The position numbers and the translations under genes are program-made. A stretch of 64,000 nucleotides of DNA, taken from positions 806,001-870,000 of the forward strand of contig CM074700.1 in NCBI GenBank assembly GCA_037367355.1, given 5' to 3'. How positions within the stretch are numbered: the first letter of the stretch is position 1; each line of letters starts with the position of its first letter. Under the pieces are notes generated by a model. That model was not told the origin of the DNA. It was given only the letters and a program-made list of their open reading frames with translations, and did not search any database. Positions 22,517 through 32,109 of the stretch are shown in pieces. The stretch is from Neoscytalidium dimidiatum. Its lineage: Eukaryota > Ascomycota > Dothideomycetes > Botryosphaeriales > Botryosphaeriaceae.

Positions 22517-23085
22517 TCAGCAGATCAGGATCACCCAAGGATCACTTCAGAGACAGGAGCAGTGTCGCTTGGATACGCTATAAGTCAACGAACGACTTGA
22601 TAAGAGCTCAGTTCACGGGTTGCATCGAACGATTAATGCGTTCAGGTGCCCAGGAGTTGTGGCAGTCCCTAATCTCTAGCGTTGGATCTTGGTTTCATTG
22701 AAGAGTTTCCCCACCAAGTTTTGGTCATGGACTACATCAATACATCAGTCCATCGCAGAGGGATTCCATAACAGATTGAGGACAGGGTACTCGGTTTGTT
22801 TATTTGCCATGAAGCATAAGCGAGGGCGCTGGTTTAGCGATCACTGGAGCTGTACATCACTCAATTGGCGACGGAACTGAGATCTGCATCGAAAGAATTC
22901 CACTGTTCGATGGCAGACTGATCGCCTCTTCACTGCAAGAGCTCCGACTTCCTAGCTTTCGCGAATTCGAAATTTCATTATTCCAGACTTCCCCAGTAAA
23001 GGATATATAGCGTGCTTTGGTTCCCCAGCCAATTTTTCTTTTTTTTTTCTTCTTCTCTTGAGCAGGACTAATACCACACCCACGT
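22517..23085. other. Convergent 3' region (F-box-RCC1 / UPRT)
   Basis: This 569-base stretch lies between convergent genes. It has a T/C-rich tract at about 23034-23060, downstream of the UPRT stop on the other strand. No gene is seen. Confidence 0.45.
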
Positions 23086-23865
23086 TCATTTCCCGATCGT
23101 CAAAAACAACCTGTCGCCAACGTCACCCAAGCCAGGCTTGATCATGCCGCTGCCGTCCGTCTCCTTGTCGCACCCGCCGACGTACACCTCGACGCCTTCG
23201 GGCCAGGTCGCGGCGGCCTTGGCCAGGCCGCCCTCGCTCGCGATGACGGCGCACACGATGACCTTCTTGACGCCCCAGTCCTTGAGCGTCTCGATGGCGG
23301 CGCAGGCGGTGGCGCCGGTGGCGATGACCGGGTCGACGACGATGGCGAGGTCGGAAGGCCCCGGCGACGTGCCCGGGTTGGAGGCGGTGGGCTTGTGGTA
23401 CGGCAGGTTGTTGTAGTACTCGACGGGCTGCAGCGTCGTCTTCTCGCGGTACAGGCCCAGGTGGTGGACGGGGACGGGGTTGGGGAGCACGGAGAGGAGC
23501 GCGTCGGTCATGCCGAGGCCGGAGCGGAGGATGGGGACGAGCGAAATACGGGTCGGGGAGACGGTCGAGACGGGGAAGGTGTAGCCTAGGGGGTTTTTGT
23601 CCTGCTTCGTGGTGGGAAAATGTGAGCTTTTTTGGGGGGGTAGGGAGCATTCGGCGATCGGATGGTGGGGGGAGGGGATGCTTACGGTGCCGGCGGAGGT
23701 GGTGGTCAGGCCTGTTGCTAGCGCTTCGACGCCGACGATGGTGGAGATCTCGTGGATCAGGGCCTTGACTTCGCGCGGGCTGGCGCTGGCGGAGCGCAGC
23801 TGGGAGAGCTTCGCCTGGACACACGGGTGCGTGGAGACGTGGACATTGGATGGTAGCGAAGCCAT
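23086..23865 (-). CDS. FUR1: Uracil phosphoribosyltransferase
   Basis: This enzyme converts uracil and PRPP to UMP in the pyrimidine salvage pathway and is the step that activates 5-fluorouracil in fungi. Two exons (23865-23686 and 23601-23086) give 231 aa. Recognisable are ISLVPILRSGLGMTDALL, the PRPP-binding loop VVDPVIATGATACAAIE, and the C-terminal GLGDVGDRLFLTIGK. The single 84-base intron has GTAAGC and CAG ends, is a multiple of three and contains no stop, so an unspliced transcript would remain in frame. Removing it matches the family, where a short Thr/Ser stretch leads straight to PLGY. The gene is divergent from the fluoride exporter, sharing a 547-base promoter region. Confidence 0.95.
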   Translation of the reverse strand: MASLPSNVHVSTHPCVQAKLSQLRSASASPREVKALIHEISTIVGVEALATGLTTTSAGTVSIPSPHHPIAECSLPPQKSSHFPTTKQDKNPLGYTFPVSTVSPTRISLVPILRSGLGMTDALLSVLPNPVPVHHLGLYREKTTLQPVEYYNNLPYHKPTASNPGTSPGPSDLAIVVDPVIATGATACAAIETLKDWGVKKVIVCAVIASEGGLAKAAATWPEGVEVYVGGCDKETDGSGMIKPGLGDVGDRLFLTIGK

Positions 23866-24412
23866 AGTGGATGTCGGCGGAGAGATGGGGGGGAGCTGAG
23901 GAGGACGGGCGAGAGAGATGGGGCACACAGAGGGTGGACAGAGACAAAGCGCGGAGGTCAGCGAGCTTCTTATTATGTACTTCTATCAAGGGGATCGTGC
24001 AGGCAGCTTCGGAGGTGATTGAAGGCAGCGCGTAGATAGCGGTGCCGCCCGCCGCTCAGCGCGGTGGCCGACGGCCATGTGGAGAGGCACAGCTTGCTGG
24101 CTGGGGCTTAGGGCGGGCGTCGGCGGCCATCCCTGCGCAGATCAGCCTGTCGTCCAGCAGAGCCCACGCACGTCGTCGACGTTCCCTTCGGTCAACCCGC
24201 TGTCAAGGCGTCCAGCAGAATCAGGGCAGACTCTTCATTCGTCATGGCCTCCCGTTGAATCGCCCTCCGCCCCACGGCGACATTTCTCTGACATCTCAGG
24301 GCACTCACTAGCACTCCGGAGGATTGCCCGCTGCAGCACCAGCAACGCCGATCCGCGCGCGCCCGCAGAAGCTTGGCTCTCGACGAGCGTCAGGCCATAA
24401 GGTTGTCGTCCA
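23866..24412. promoter_or_regulatory. Divergent promoter region UPRT / FEX
   Basis: This 547-base GC-rich region separates the divergent start codons of the uracil phosphoribosyltransferase and the fluoride exporter. It probably contains both promoters. No specific site was identified. Confidence 0.45.
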
Positions 24413-26515
24413 ATGGAAGAGTCCAGCGCCGCGGCGCGCGGTCGCGACAACAGGAGGAGCAGCCATTACGACGAGCAGCGCGCGTCGCTGCGGTCCTCGC
24501 TGCAATCGCACTCGCGCGCCAACTCGCCGTCGCACCTGGGCAGCGGGGAAGGCCTCTCGGAGCACAACGCCAGCTCGTCGGTCGCTGGTACCGCTCACAG
24601 CAGCTTGACGCCCCTGCAGGAAGCCGCTGCACGACACGGTCTTTCCGCGGCCGATGACCGCCGCGGCAAGCATCGCAGCAACACAAGCGATACGACTCAT
24701 CGCAGTAAACACCAGAGCGGCGCTAGCGACGCCACCCAGAAGACCAAGCATCGGAGCAATGCGAGCGATGGTACTCACTACAGCAAGATATCTCATGGTT
24801 CTCGACATCATTCGCCTGAGCAGTCCCGCAAGCCTTCAAGATCTCCTGAACAGGCTCGAAAACCTTCAAGATCTCCAGAACAGACTCGGAAGCCTTCAAC
24901 GTCTCCAGAACAGACTCGGAAGCCTTCAAGATCTCCAGAAAAGCATCGAAAGCCGCCTAGACCATCGGCTGTCGACGAGTATACCCTGCCAGACGACTAC
25001 GAGAATCTGGATGATGTGGCCGCACCGCCACCAGTAGTACGTAGCGGGCAGCGGCGATTATGGCAACCTGATTCTCTGGAGGAAGAGCTTGGACATCCAA
25101 ACAGAGGGCGCAGCATCGGAGATGGCGCTTTCGAGCACGAGGAGGATCTTACCGAGCTCAGCGCTTTGCCGCCAGTGATACCCAGAAGTCGGGACAGGTC
25201 GGCAAAGTCGCGCTCGAGCAAGCCTAGCAGACATGGGGCCGGTAGCCACGCCGGCTCGAATGGTTCCAGCGCGAGTGGGAACAAGGCACGGCCTACAACC
25301 AGGTCGACCGCCGGCCAGCCGCCTAAGCGTGCCTCGAAGTTCGCTACGCAACTGTACACGATATCGTACTTGGTCCTCTTCGCGATACTTGGCACACTTG
25401 CTCGCCTGGGTCTTCAGTGGCTCACCTTCTACCCTGGCGCTCCTGTTGTCTTCAGCGAATTGTGGGCCAATGTAGGTGGGTCGCTTCTGACGGGCTTTCT
25501 TGCTGAAGACCGTAGCCTTTTCCGCGAAGAATGGGGTACGCCAGCATTTTTTCCAGCCATCAGGTCTCGAAGGGGTGATGAAGAAATGGCCAAGTTGATG
25601 GCCGAGGCAAAGGCGGCGCACGGGAGGGTGAAGAAAACCATCCCGCTATACATCGGCCTTGCCACAGGCTTCTGCGGCTCCTTTACCTCCTTTTCATCTT
25701 TCATGCGCGACGTCTTCCTCGCACTCTCGAACGATATGCCAACCCCCATCAATCATCCCTACCCGCCAGGCTCGCCCCGCCCCGCCTACAGCAGCACTGT
25801 TTCCCGCAACGGTGGCTACAGCTTCATGGCCATCCTGGCCGTCATCGCCATCACCACCGGCCTCTGCCTCAGTGGCTACATCTTCGGCGGCCACCTCGCC
25901 CTCGCCCTCGAGCCCATCACGCCGACCCTCCCTTTCCGCCTCACCCGCCGCATCCTCGACCGCGCCATCGTGCCCATCGCCTGGCTCGCCTGGCTCGGCG
26001 CCATCTTCATGACCGTCTGGCCGCCCGACCGCCCGGGCGGCCCGTCCGCCCCGCCGTCCAACCGCTGGGCCGACGAGACGTGGCGCGGCCAGGCGCTCTT
26101 CGCGTGCGTCTTCGCGCCGCTCGGCGCCCTGCTCCGCTTCTACGCCAGCCTCCGGCTCAACGGCCTCATCCCGAGCTTCCCGCTCGGCACGTTCGCCGTC
26201 AACGTCTTCGGCACCGCGGTCCTGGGCATGGCGTACGACCTGCAGCACGTGCCGCTCGACTCGGTCGACGGCATGATGGGCGGCGGCCGCCTCGGGTGCC
26301 AGGCCCTCGAGGGCGTGATGGACGGCTTTTGCGGCTGCTTGACAACCGTGAGCACCTGGGTCGCGGAGCTGAAGGGGCTGAGGCTCAGGCATGCGTACGT
26401 TTACGGGGTTGCGAGCGTGGGCGTCGGGCTGGGCGTGCTGGTCGTCGTGATGGGGAGCGTGCGGTGGACGATCGGGTTCGGGCCGGCGGCTTGCGTTACC
26501 TCGAGATGGTCGTGA
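24413..26515 (+). CDS. FEX1: Fluoride export protein FEX (two fused CrcB/Fluc domains)
   Basis: This single-exon gene of 700 aa encodes a eukaryotic two-domain Fluc channel that expels fluoride across the plasma membrane. Residues 1-about 310 are a hydrophilic Ser/Arg/His-rich tail containing five 10-residue repeats (SPEQ-x-RKPSR type) at 134-183. The first CrcB domain starts near residue 315 (YLVLFAILGTLARLGLQW, ELWANVGGSLLTGFL, GLATGFCGSFTSFSSF). A linking helix region follows, then the second domain (LFACVFAPLGALLRFYA, GTFAVNVFGTAVLGM, MDGFCGCLTTVSTW, VASVGVGLGVLVVVMG). The paired G-C/F-x-G-S/C-x-T-T/S-F/V-S-T motifs with Phe/Thr-Ser carry the pore phenylalanine/sodium-site features. Yeast FEX1 is about 375 aa, so the N-terminal tail is a large extension. 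Confidence in function is high; the N-terminal start is less certain. Confidence 0.95.
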   Translation: MEESSAAARGRDNRRSSHYDEQRASLRSSLQSHSRANSPSHLGSGEGLSEHNASSSVAGTAHSSLTPLQEAAARHGLSAADDRRGKHRSNTSDTTHRSKHQSGASDATQKTKHRSNASDGTHYSKISHGSRHHSPEQSRKPSRSPEQARKPSRSPEQTRKPSTSPEQTRKPSRSPEKHRKPPRPSAVDEYTLPDDYENLDDVAAPPPVVRSGQRRLWQPDSLEEELGHPNRGRSIGDGAFEHEEDLTELSALPPVIPRSRDRSAKSRSSKPSRHGAGSHAGSNGSSASGNKARPTTRSTAGQPPKRASKFATQLYTISYLVLFAILGTLARLGLQWLTFYPGAPVVFSELWANVGGSLLTGFLAEDRSLFREEWGTPAFFPAIRSRRGDEEMAKLMAEAKAAHGRVKKTIPLYIGLATGFCGSFTSFSSFMRDVFLALSNDMPTPINHPYPPGSPRPAYSSTVSRNGGYSFMAILAVIAITTGLCLSGYIFGGHLALALEPITPTLPFRLTRRILDRAIVPIAWLAWLGAIFMTVWPPDRPGGPSAPPSNRWADETWRGQALFACVFAPLGALLRFYASLRLNGLIPSFPLGTFAVNVFGTAVLGMAYDLQHVPLDSVDGMMGGGRLGCQALEGVMDGFCGCLTTVSTWVAELKGLRLRHAYVYGVASVGVGLGVLVVVMGSVRWTIGFGPAACVTSRWS
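24812..24961 (+). repeat. Five 30-bp in-frame tandem repeats in the FEX N-terminal tail
   Basis: Five consecutive 30-base units (24812, 24842, 24872, 24902, 24932) each encode ten residues of the type S-P-E-Q-x-R-K-P-S-R/T. Units 2-4 are nearly identical at the DNA level, while the first and last have drifted. Each unit offers a basic, SP-containing phosphorylation-type site. Confidence 0.9.
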
Positions 26516-29216
26516 GGGCGGGCTGGGGAGGTTTGGCGTGGTACGGAACAGATGGGTTTGTGGGGGCGGGGCATGGGAGGATGGATGTCTTTATTATTTT
26601 TTTTTTTTTTGCGGTGTATATATGGATGGCGTTTTACGGTGCGACTGGGATTGGAGTTGGGACCGAAATGATTTCAGCTTTTCTATTTTTAATGATGGTA
26701 TGGGACTGAATGGGATGGAGTAGGAAGGAATTGGCGCGGCCATTTGTTTTGCTGCTAGATACCATCATTGGAATCTGGGGTCTCTGATGATCAGATAAAT
26801 CAATCGGTACGTCTACGGGTCTCGTAACAGGTATGAGGTGGGTGTCGAGGTATGTGAATTAGTTGAGTGGCACTGAATCTTGATTTTTTGCTACATTTCG
26901 TTTTCTCCGGTCATTTGCGGGTGGCGGGCATGTGAGGGGAGCCCAGGACGGTCCCGACTACATTATCAACGTAGAGCCCTGATAATCACGTGCATGTGAT
27001 AGCTTCATCTCCTCCTGCGCAGACCCACACTGCGATACTAAGCAGACAGATAGGGCAGTAGCTCTTCACGATGGTGATGGCAACATTTCATGAGAGCATC
27101 GGCATGAACCAAGAGCCCGACGGTTCAATCAGTGACTGAGAATGATGGAGTGAAGTCGGGGAAAAGGTGTTCGTGGAGCAACGTGGCCGTCAATGACGTA
27201 GGTGGACGTGCTCGAAGCCACGCATTTCTGGCTGATGTGGGCATCTGGTCGGCCTTTGGCCGAACTGGGAAATCGTAGATGGCTCGTGGCTGAAATAACA
27301 CGGCAGGCCGATCATAATGGGGATGGGAGATCGGCCACTTTCGCTTGTGAGGATTTGCGCCACGGCAGATCTGGGCTGGTGTTGTGGACCCACTGTGGCT
27401 GCGAAGAGGAAATTTGGGTGTGATGGGAGATTTTGAAGCGGGAAGAGTGTCGATGAAAAATGCTTCATGTGTGTGCATGGAGGAGTGCGATTGAACTGCA
27501 AAGCGAGTTGTGACCGTGTTGATCAAACAAGGTATTTGAAGGACCATGCTTGGGAGATGTTACGCCGTGAAATAGGGAAATGATACATTGCGATTTTGAA
27601 ATTGTGGGCAACGATTATCTACAATCGAGATTGTTGTTGGGCCGTCAGGAGAGTATTATCTGATAGGCTTGGATGTATCTCACATCGTCGTCATGTCGGA
27701 CTTGAGGCTCTTCCTGCAGGGAAGGCGACAGAGAGAATGACATACGCATGCATGATGCTATTCCAGAATTAGAGGTAAGGATCAAAGGTTTATGTCCTCA
27801 CGCATTTGCCTGATGTGCCATGTGAGCCAGCCGATGGGCGATCAGTGGCGAAGATACAGCTCAGAGCAGGCCAGTGGCGTCAACATTGCGTACCTTGGAA
27901 ACGTGTGTCACGTAGAACACTCGCACGCGAAGAGCGACCCAATTGGAGCTAGGCGATGAAATGTTTCAATTTTACCGTGTCTGGCCGGAACGCTTCGGTG
28001 CTGATTTCATTTTCGAGAGTGCGCTCCTGCTATTTACCGGAGGGCTGGTGCAGATGACCCTCGTTTTGCGGGCCCTATATGGTGTTCGGCAGGCAAGCAC
28101 ACGTGCGGCACATGGAAGCCCCCCTGCCCTACCTTGTCGCGAGGCCTGGAACCGTGGCGCAGTAGCTGGCTACAGCCGCCGGCCCCTGACCGTCAGGCCA
28201 GAGACTCTGGTACGCTTCAGCTGCAATCATATGATCATGGACTGAGTAGCATGAGAGCTGTGCATACGAATGTTTTGTCTCGGCGTGCAAGTGCGAGAAG
28301 AAGAGCATCTGCGGGTAATAGATGCCGAATACCGGCAGCCCACGCGTACACAGGCTCTGTGGGCAAGGAGCAGGACACTTGTTGGCGTCATCCTGGCAGG
28401 CGGGCGGGAGAATCTTGGATGATGGCAGCGCGAATCAGGACAAGCGGTTCCTCGTCAGTGATTAGTGCACCACCCGAGCGGCAGACGGCGCCGCTGGACA
28501 AGGGTCTGCGCGAGATCGCCGCCGGGGCTGGAGCTGCTCGTGTGCATCGGCAGCGTCCTCACCACGGCGGCGGAGAAACGAAATTGTTGTTGGGAAGGGC
28601 TGCAATTAATAAATATGGTCGCGGAACGGAGCGCGGTCTGAGGGCATGGAAACGCATGTGAGAGAGGGGGCGCAGTTTCAGCTGTTGAGGTTGGTGCCGG
28701 GATAGGCGAGAACCTGGTCGAGCTGGGCAGTGGAGATGGGAGGAAGCGCGGCAGCGCAGCAGCGCGCCCATGACGTTAGCAAGCAGCGGGCCTGTCTGGG
28801 GAAAGCGTGCTAGTGATCGCCGTCGCAACAGCTGCCGTCTCTTCTTTGATGCGGAAAGCTCAAGGGCTGGATGCGCCCCCGAATGCGGCAGACCCAGCTG
28901 TTTCGGCGATAGCTCACGCCAGCCCTGCCCAGCGCGCGCGCGTTCTCTAGCGGGCGAGGGAAGGGGTGCTGCGATCGCACCAGGGCAGGCGTGCGTTGCT
29001 GGGAAATTGCGAACCGATGACGTCGCCTGGTCAGCCACATGAAAGCAGGTCGCACGAAAGCCGCCGTGTTCGAATTAATACCCCCTTCACCCGCCCTCCA
29101 CTCAACCTCTACCTTTTCCGTTGCATTTTAAGATACCCCCCATCAGAATCCGAGATACCCATCCCTGCACCGCCCACGATACCCCGTCACGACCACGTCC
29201 TCTCGAGTATACTACC
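26516..29216. other. 2.7-kb intergenic region without a supported gene
   Basis: This stretch follows FEX and precedes the HAM1-like gene, both on the plus strand. It has a T14 tract (26597-26610) in the probable FEX 3' UTR and a GC-rich segment from about 28080 to 29050 that probably belongs to the next promoter. All open frames are short and lack domain features or splice-supported extensions. I see no transposase, terminal repeats or RNA gene. Confidence 0.5.
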
Positions 29217-32109
29217 ATGGCGTCCAAGGCTGTCAACAGACCCACCGACACGCAGTTGAAGGAGAAAGACGTCAACAACAAGCTCCAGCTGTATGGCATC
29301 TACTCTGGTACGTACCACCCCCTCCAACGCGCATGACATCATGCGCGCATTTCCAATTGAGCTTGTTTGAGCTGCTTTAAGCTGACATGCACTTTTAGCT
29401 TTCACCAATGGCAAGGTGCCATCCGTACGTCTTTCCCTCGCCATTGTTTGCGCACGTTTGAGCCAAGCTAACCGTTACCACAGAACAAGCAAATCGATGT
29501 GGCCTTGAACAGCGCCATCGCATCGAAGCCGCTTGCATCTCCATCCAAGAAGTTGTCTGCAGATGGCCAGAAGCTCGTCGCCGATCTGAGAGAAGTCATC
29601 GAGGCTGCCAAGATCCTTCTCTTGACCAAGAACGACGGCAACCTCATCCAGGACTTCATCTGGCAGACCCAGCAGATCTCCGGTGGTGATGCCAAGACGC
29701 CAAACGCACCTGTTGATAAGGAAACCGCGAGACAGCATGGCAACGAGGCATTGGAGGGTCTGAGGACGCTTGGAACCCTCCTCATCTCCAACGGCCAGTT
29801 CAGGAAGCTCCGTATGTAACCAACCAACGAATTAGAAGTGGCACATACTAATATTATACCAGTAAACGATGCCTCCATCATTGTCAGGGACATTGTTGGA
29901 GATGCTGCAACCAGGACTGCTTCGAGGGTCAAACCCACTGAAGAACAGCTCTCCCAGATCGATGATCCTGCGGCTGACAACACATGGCATGATGTTCCTG
30001 ATGTTCAAGCTGTGAAGGCTCAGTACAAGGAGAAGTACAATCAGAACAAGATCTTTGGCAAGAACCAGGCCAAGAAGGCTGCTGAAGACAGTGCTCGCGT
30101 GGCCCAGGATGAGGGCGCCGAGGTTGGTGCTACTGTCGGCACTGAGAACTTGAAGGAGAATCTCAAGGAGAACGTCCCTGAAGAGCACCAGGACAAGGCC
30201 AAGCAGTACCGCGAGCGCACCCAGAACTACCTCAAGGGCAAGATGCCTAAGGAACGCCGCGAACAGACCATCTGGCGCCTTAAGAAGATGGTTGTCGAAG
30301 TTCAAGGCCACCAGGACTGTAAGTACTCCATGACTTTTTTTTGGGGGACAGCGAGCTTAGCTGATACCACTTAGACATGCGTGCCATCGAGACTCTTCTT
30401 CGTCTTGCTGAAGAATATACCGGCCACTCCAAGAACCTTGCTGGGCAGGGCTCTGGGGCCGTGAAAGGTGCCCACAAAGACGATAGCTTGCAAGCCGCTG
30501 AGACTGACCTTAAGGTGCGTCAACAGGATTTCTTCAAGACGAAAATATCAGGACGGCGCTGACAAACTTCAAGACACTCATCGAGCGCTTTGCCAACAGC
30601 ACTTCTCTGGACGACCTTTTCGACTCAATCAATACTATCTACAAGGATGCTGACAAGGACCCCGAGCTAAAGGACTGGTTCAAGAGCTTGGATGGCTACA
30701 TTCGTAGGTGTCTGAAGGAGCAGGGCTACATTATGCAGGATGCCGCCACGGACGACTGGAACCGCCTTTACGATCAGGGTCATTTCCTCCTCCGTGAGCG
30801 CTACAGGTCCCACACCGATCGCATTCTCGACGAATTCAAGTTTCTGGGCCAGCAGTTCGATGCCGATCCTCAAAACAAAGCATTCGCCAACGCTCTCAAC
30901 AAGCTCTTCGTCGACCTTGGCCAGGATGAGAACGGCTTGGCCGCCTTTAAGCCTCATCTGTTGAAGGACGTGTCGGAAGTGATTGTTCCTGCATTCTTCG
31001 AGAATGTAAGGTATGTCCCAATTCCGCGGATTGAGTACACGGATCCGGAAATGGACGCTATAGTCGAGAATCTCGTGATTGAGGGTGACAACCTTGCGCC
31101 CAACGTCCTGGAATTCGCTAGCGACAATCACTGGCGCTGGGGCCGCAAGAAGATCACCAACAAGAACAAGAACAAGATCATGATCTCCGTCTCGGGGGTA
31201 CAGATGGACCTCCGTGACGTCAGCTATTACGTCAACAGGAAGAAAGGCTTCCCGTCCATCAAGGACAAGGGTGTTGCTGACATCTTCCTCGGCGGCGACG
31301 GCCTCAGCTTTAAGATTGCTGCCGAGACATCCGACAAGGGCGACAACCAGCATTTCTTCAAGGTTACAAAGGTTGATGTCGACGTGAAGAACCTCAGCAT
31401 CAAGCTCAAGAAGTCCAACCACAAGCTTCTTTTCTCTCTCGTGAAGCCGCTCCTCACCAAGGTCATCCGTCCTGCCTTGCAAAAGGTTCTCGAGAAGCAG
31501 ATCAAGGATAGCTTCATCCAGGCTGATGCTTTCCTCTACGATATCAATCAGGAGGCCGAACGTGCTAAGGCAGAACTCAAGAAGAACCCTGATCCCGAGA
31601 ACGCCCAGAACATCTACCAGCGCTACCTGTCTGCCACTCAGAAGAAGCTCATGGAGATGAACAAGAAGAAGGAGCAGGCCAAGGAGGCTGTTGCTGATAA
31701 GAAGGTCAACGTCGCCGTCACTCAGCACGACTCCATCTTCAAGGACATCGTCCTTACGGGCGGTATTAGTTCCAAGGCCACGGAGTTCAAGGATCTTGCC
31801 AGGCAAGGCGAGAAGTGGGAGAGCCCGGTCTTCTCGATTGGCTCTGCCAAGGAGACCACGAACCTTCCTAAGATTTCCGCCGTGACTCGCAAGCCTCACG
31901 GTACCAGCGTTGGCACCACAACTAGCACCGGTGGCATTACTAACAACGGCGGCCTTACCAATGGCACTCAGAACTTCCAGAAGGAGGTTAACCAGGCCTT
32001 CGACGGTACCACTGAGGGTGTCGACGGACTGAAGACCGCTCCTAATGCTACCGCCAATGGTAACACCACCTTAGGCTCTCAGAACCCTGTCCTCACGGGC
32101 ACTGTTTAA
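29217..32109 (+). CDS. HAM1-like protein (DUF5923/DUF4449 family)
   Basis: I join six exons (29217-29307, 29399-29424, 29484-29811, 29863-30318, 30375-30514, 30574-32109) into 858 aa, with phases agreeing at each junction. The protein matches, from memory, the large fungal family with HAM1-like N- and C-terminal domains, related at fold level to lipid-binding BPI/TULIP-type modules. The N-terminal part is charged and helical (from NNKLQLYGIYSAFTNGKVPSNKQID), with a Lys/Glu coiled segment near 220-300. The middle and C-terminal part includes TLIERFANSTSLDDLFDSIN, VPIPRIEYTDPEMD, and the amphipathic LVKPLLTKVIRPALQKVLEKQI. The last 100 residues are Thr/Asn/Gly-rich and probably disordered. Exon 2 is only 26 bases. 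Cellular role is not established; membrane-lipid handling is an inference from fold. Confidence 0.88.

Noticed and set aside
25694..26392. 232-codon minus-strand frame opposite the FEX membrane domains
   Set aside because: Glu/Arg/Ala-rich shadow; the FEX frame has conserved CrcB motifs.
26516..29216. Transposon remnant in the gap after FEX
   Set aside because: No terminal repeats, target-site duplication or transposase/reverse-transcriptase motif could be found by eye.
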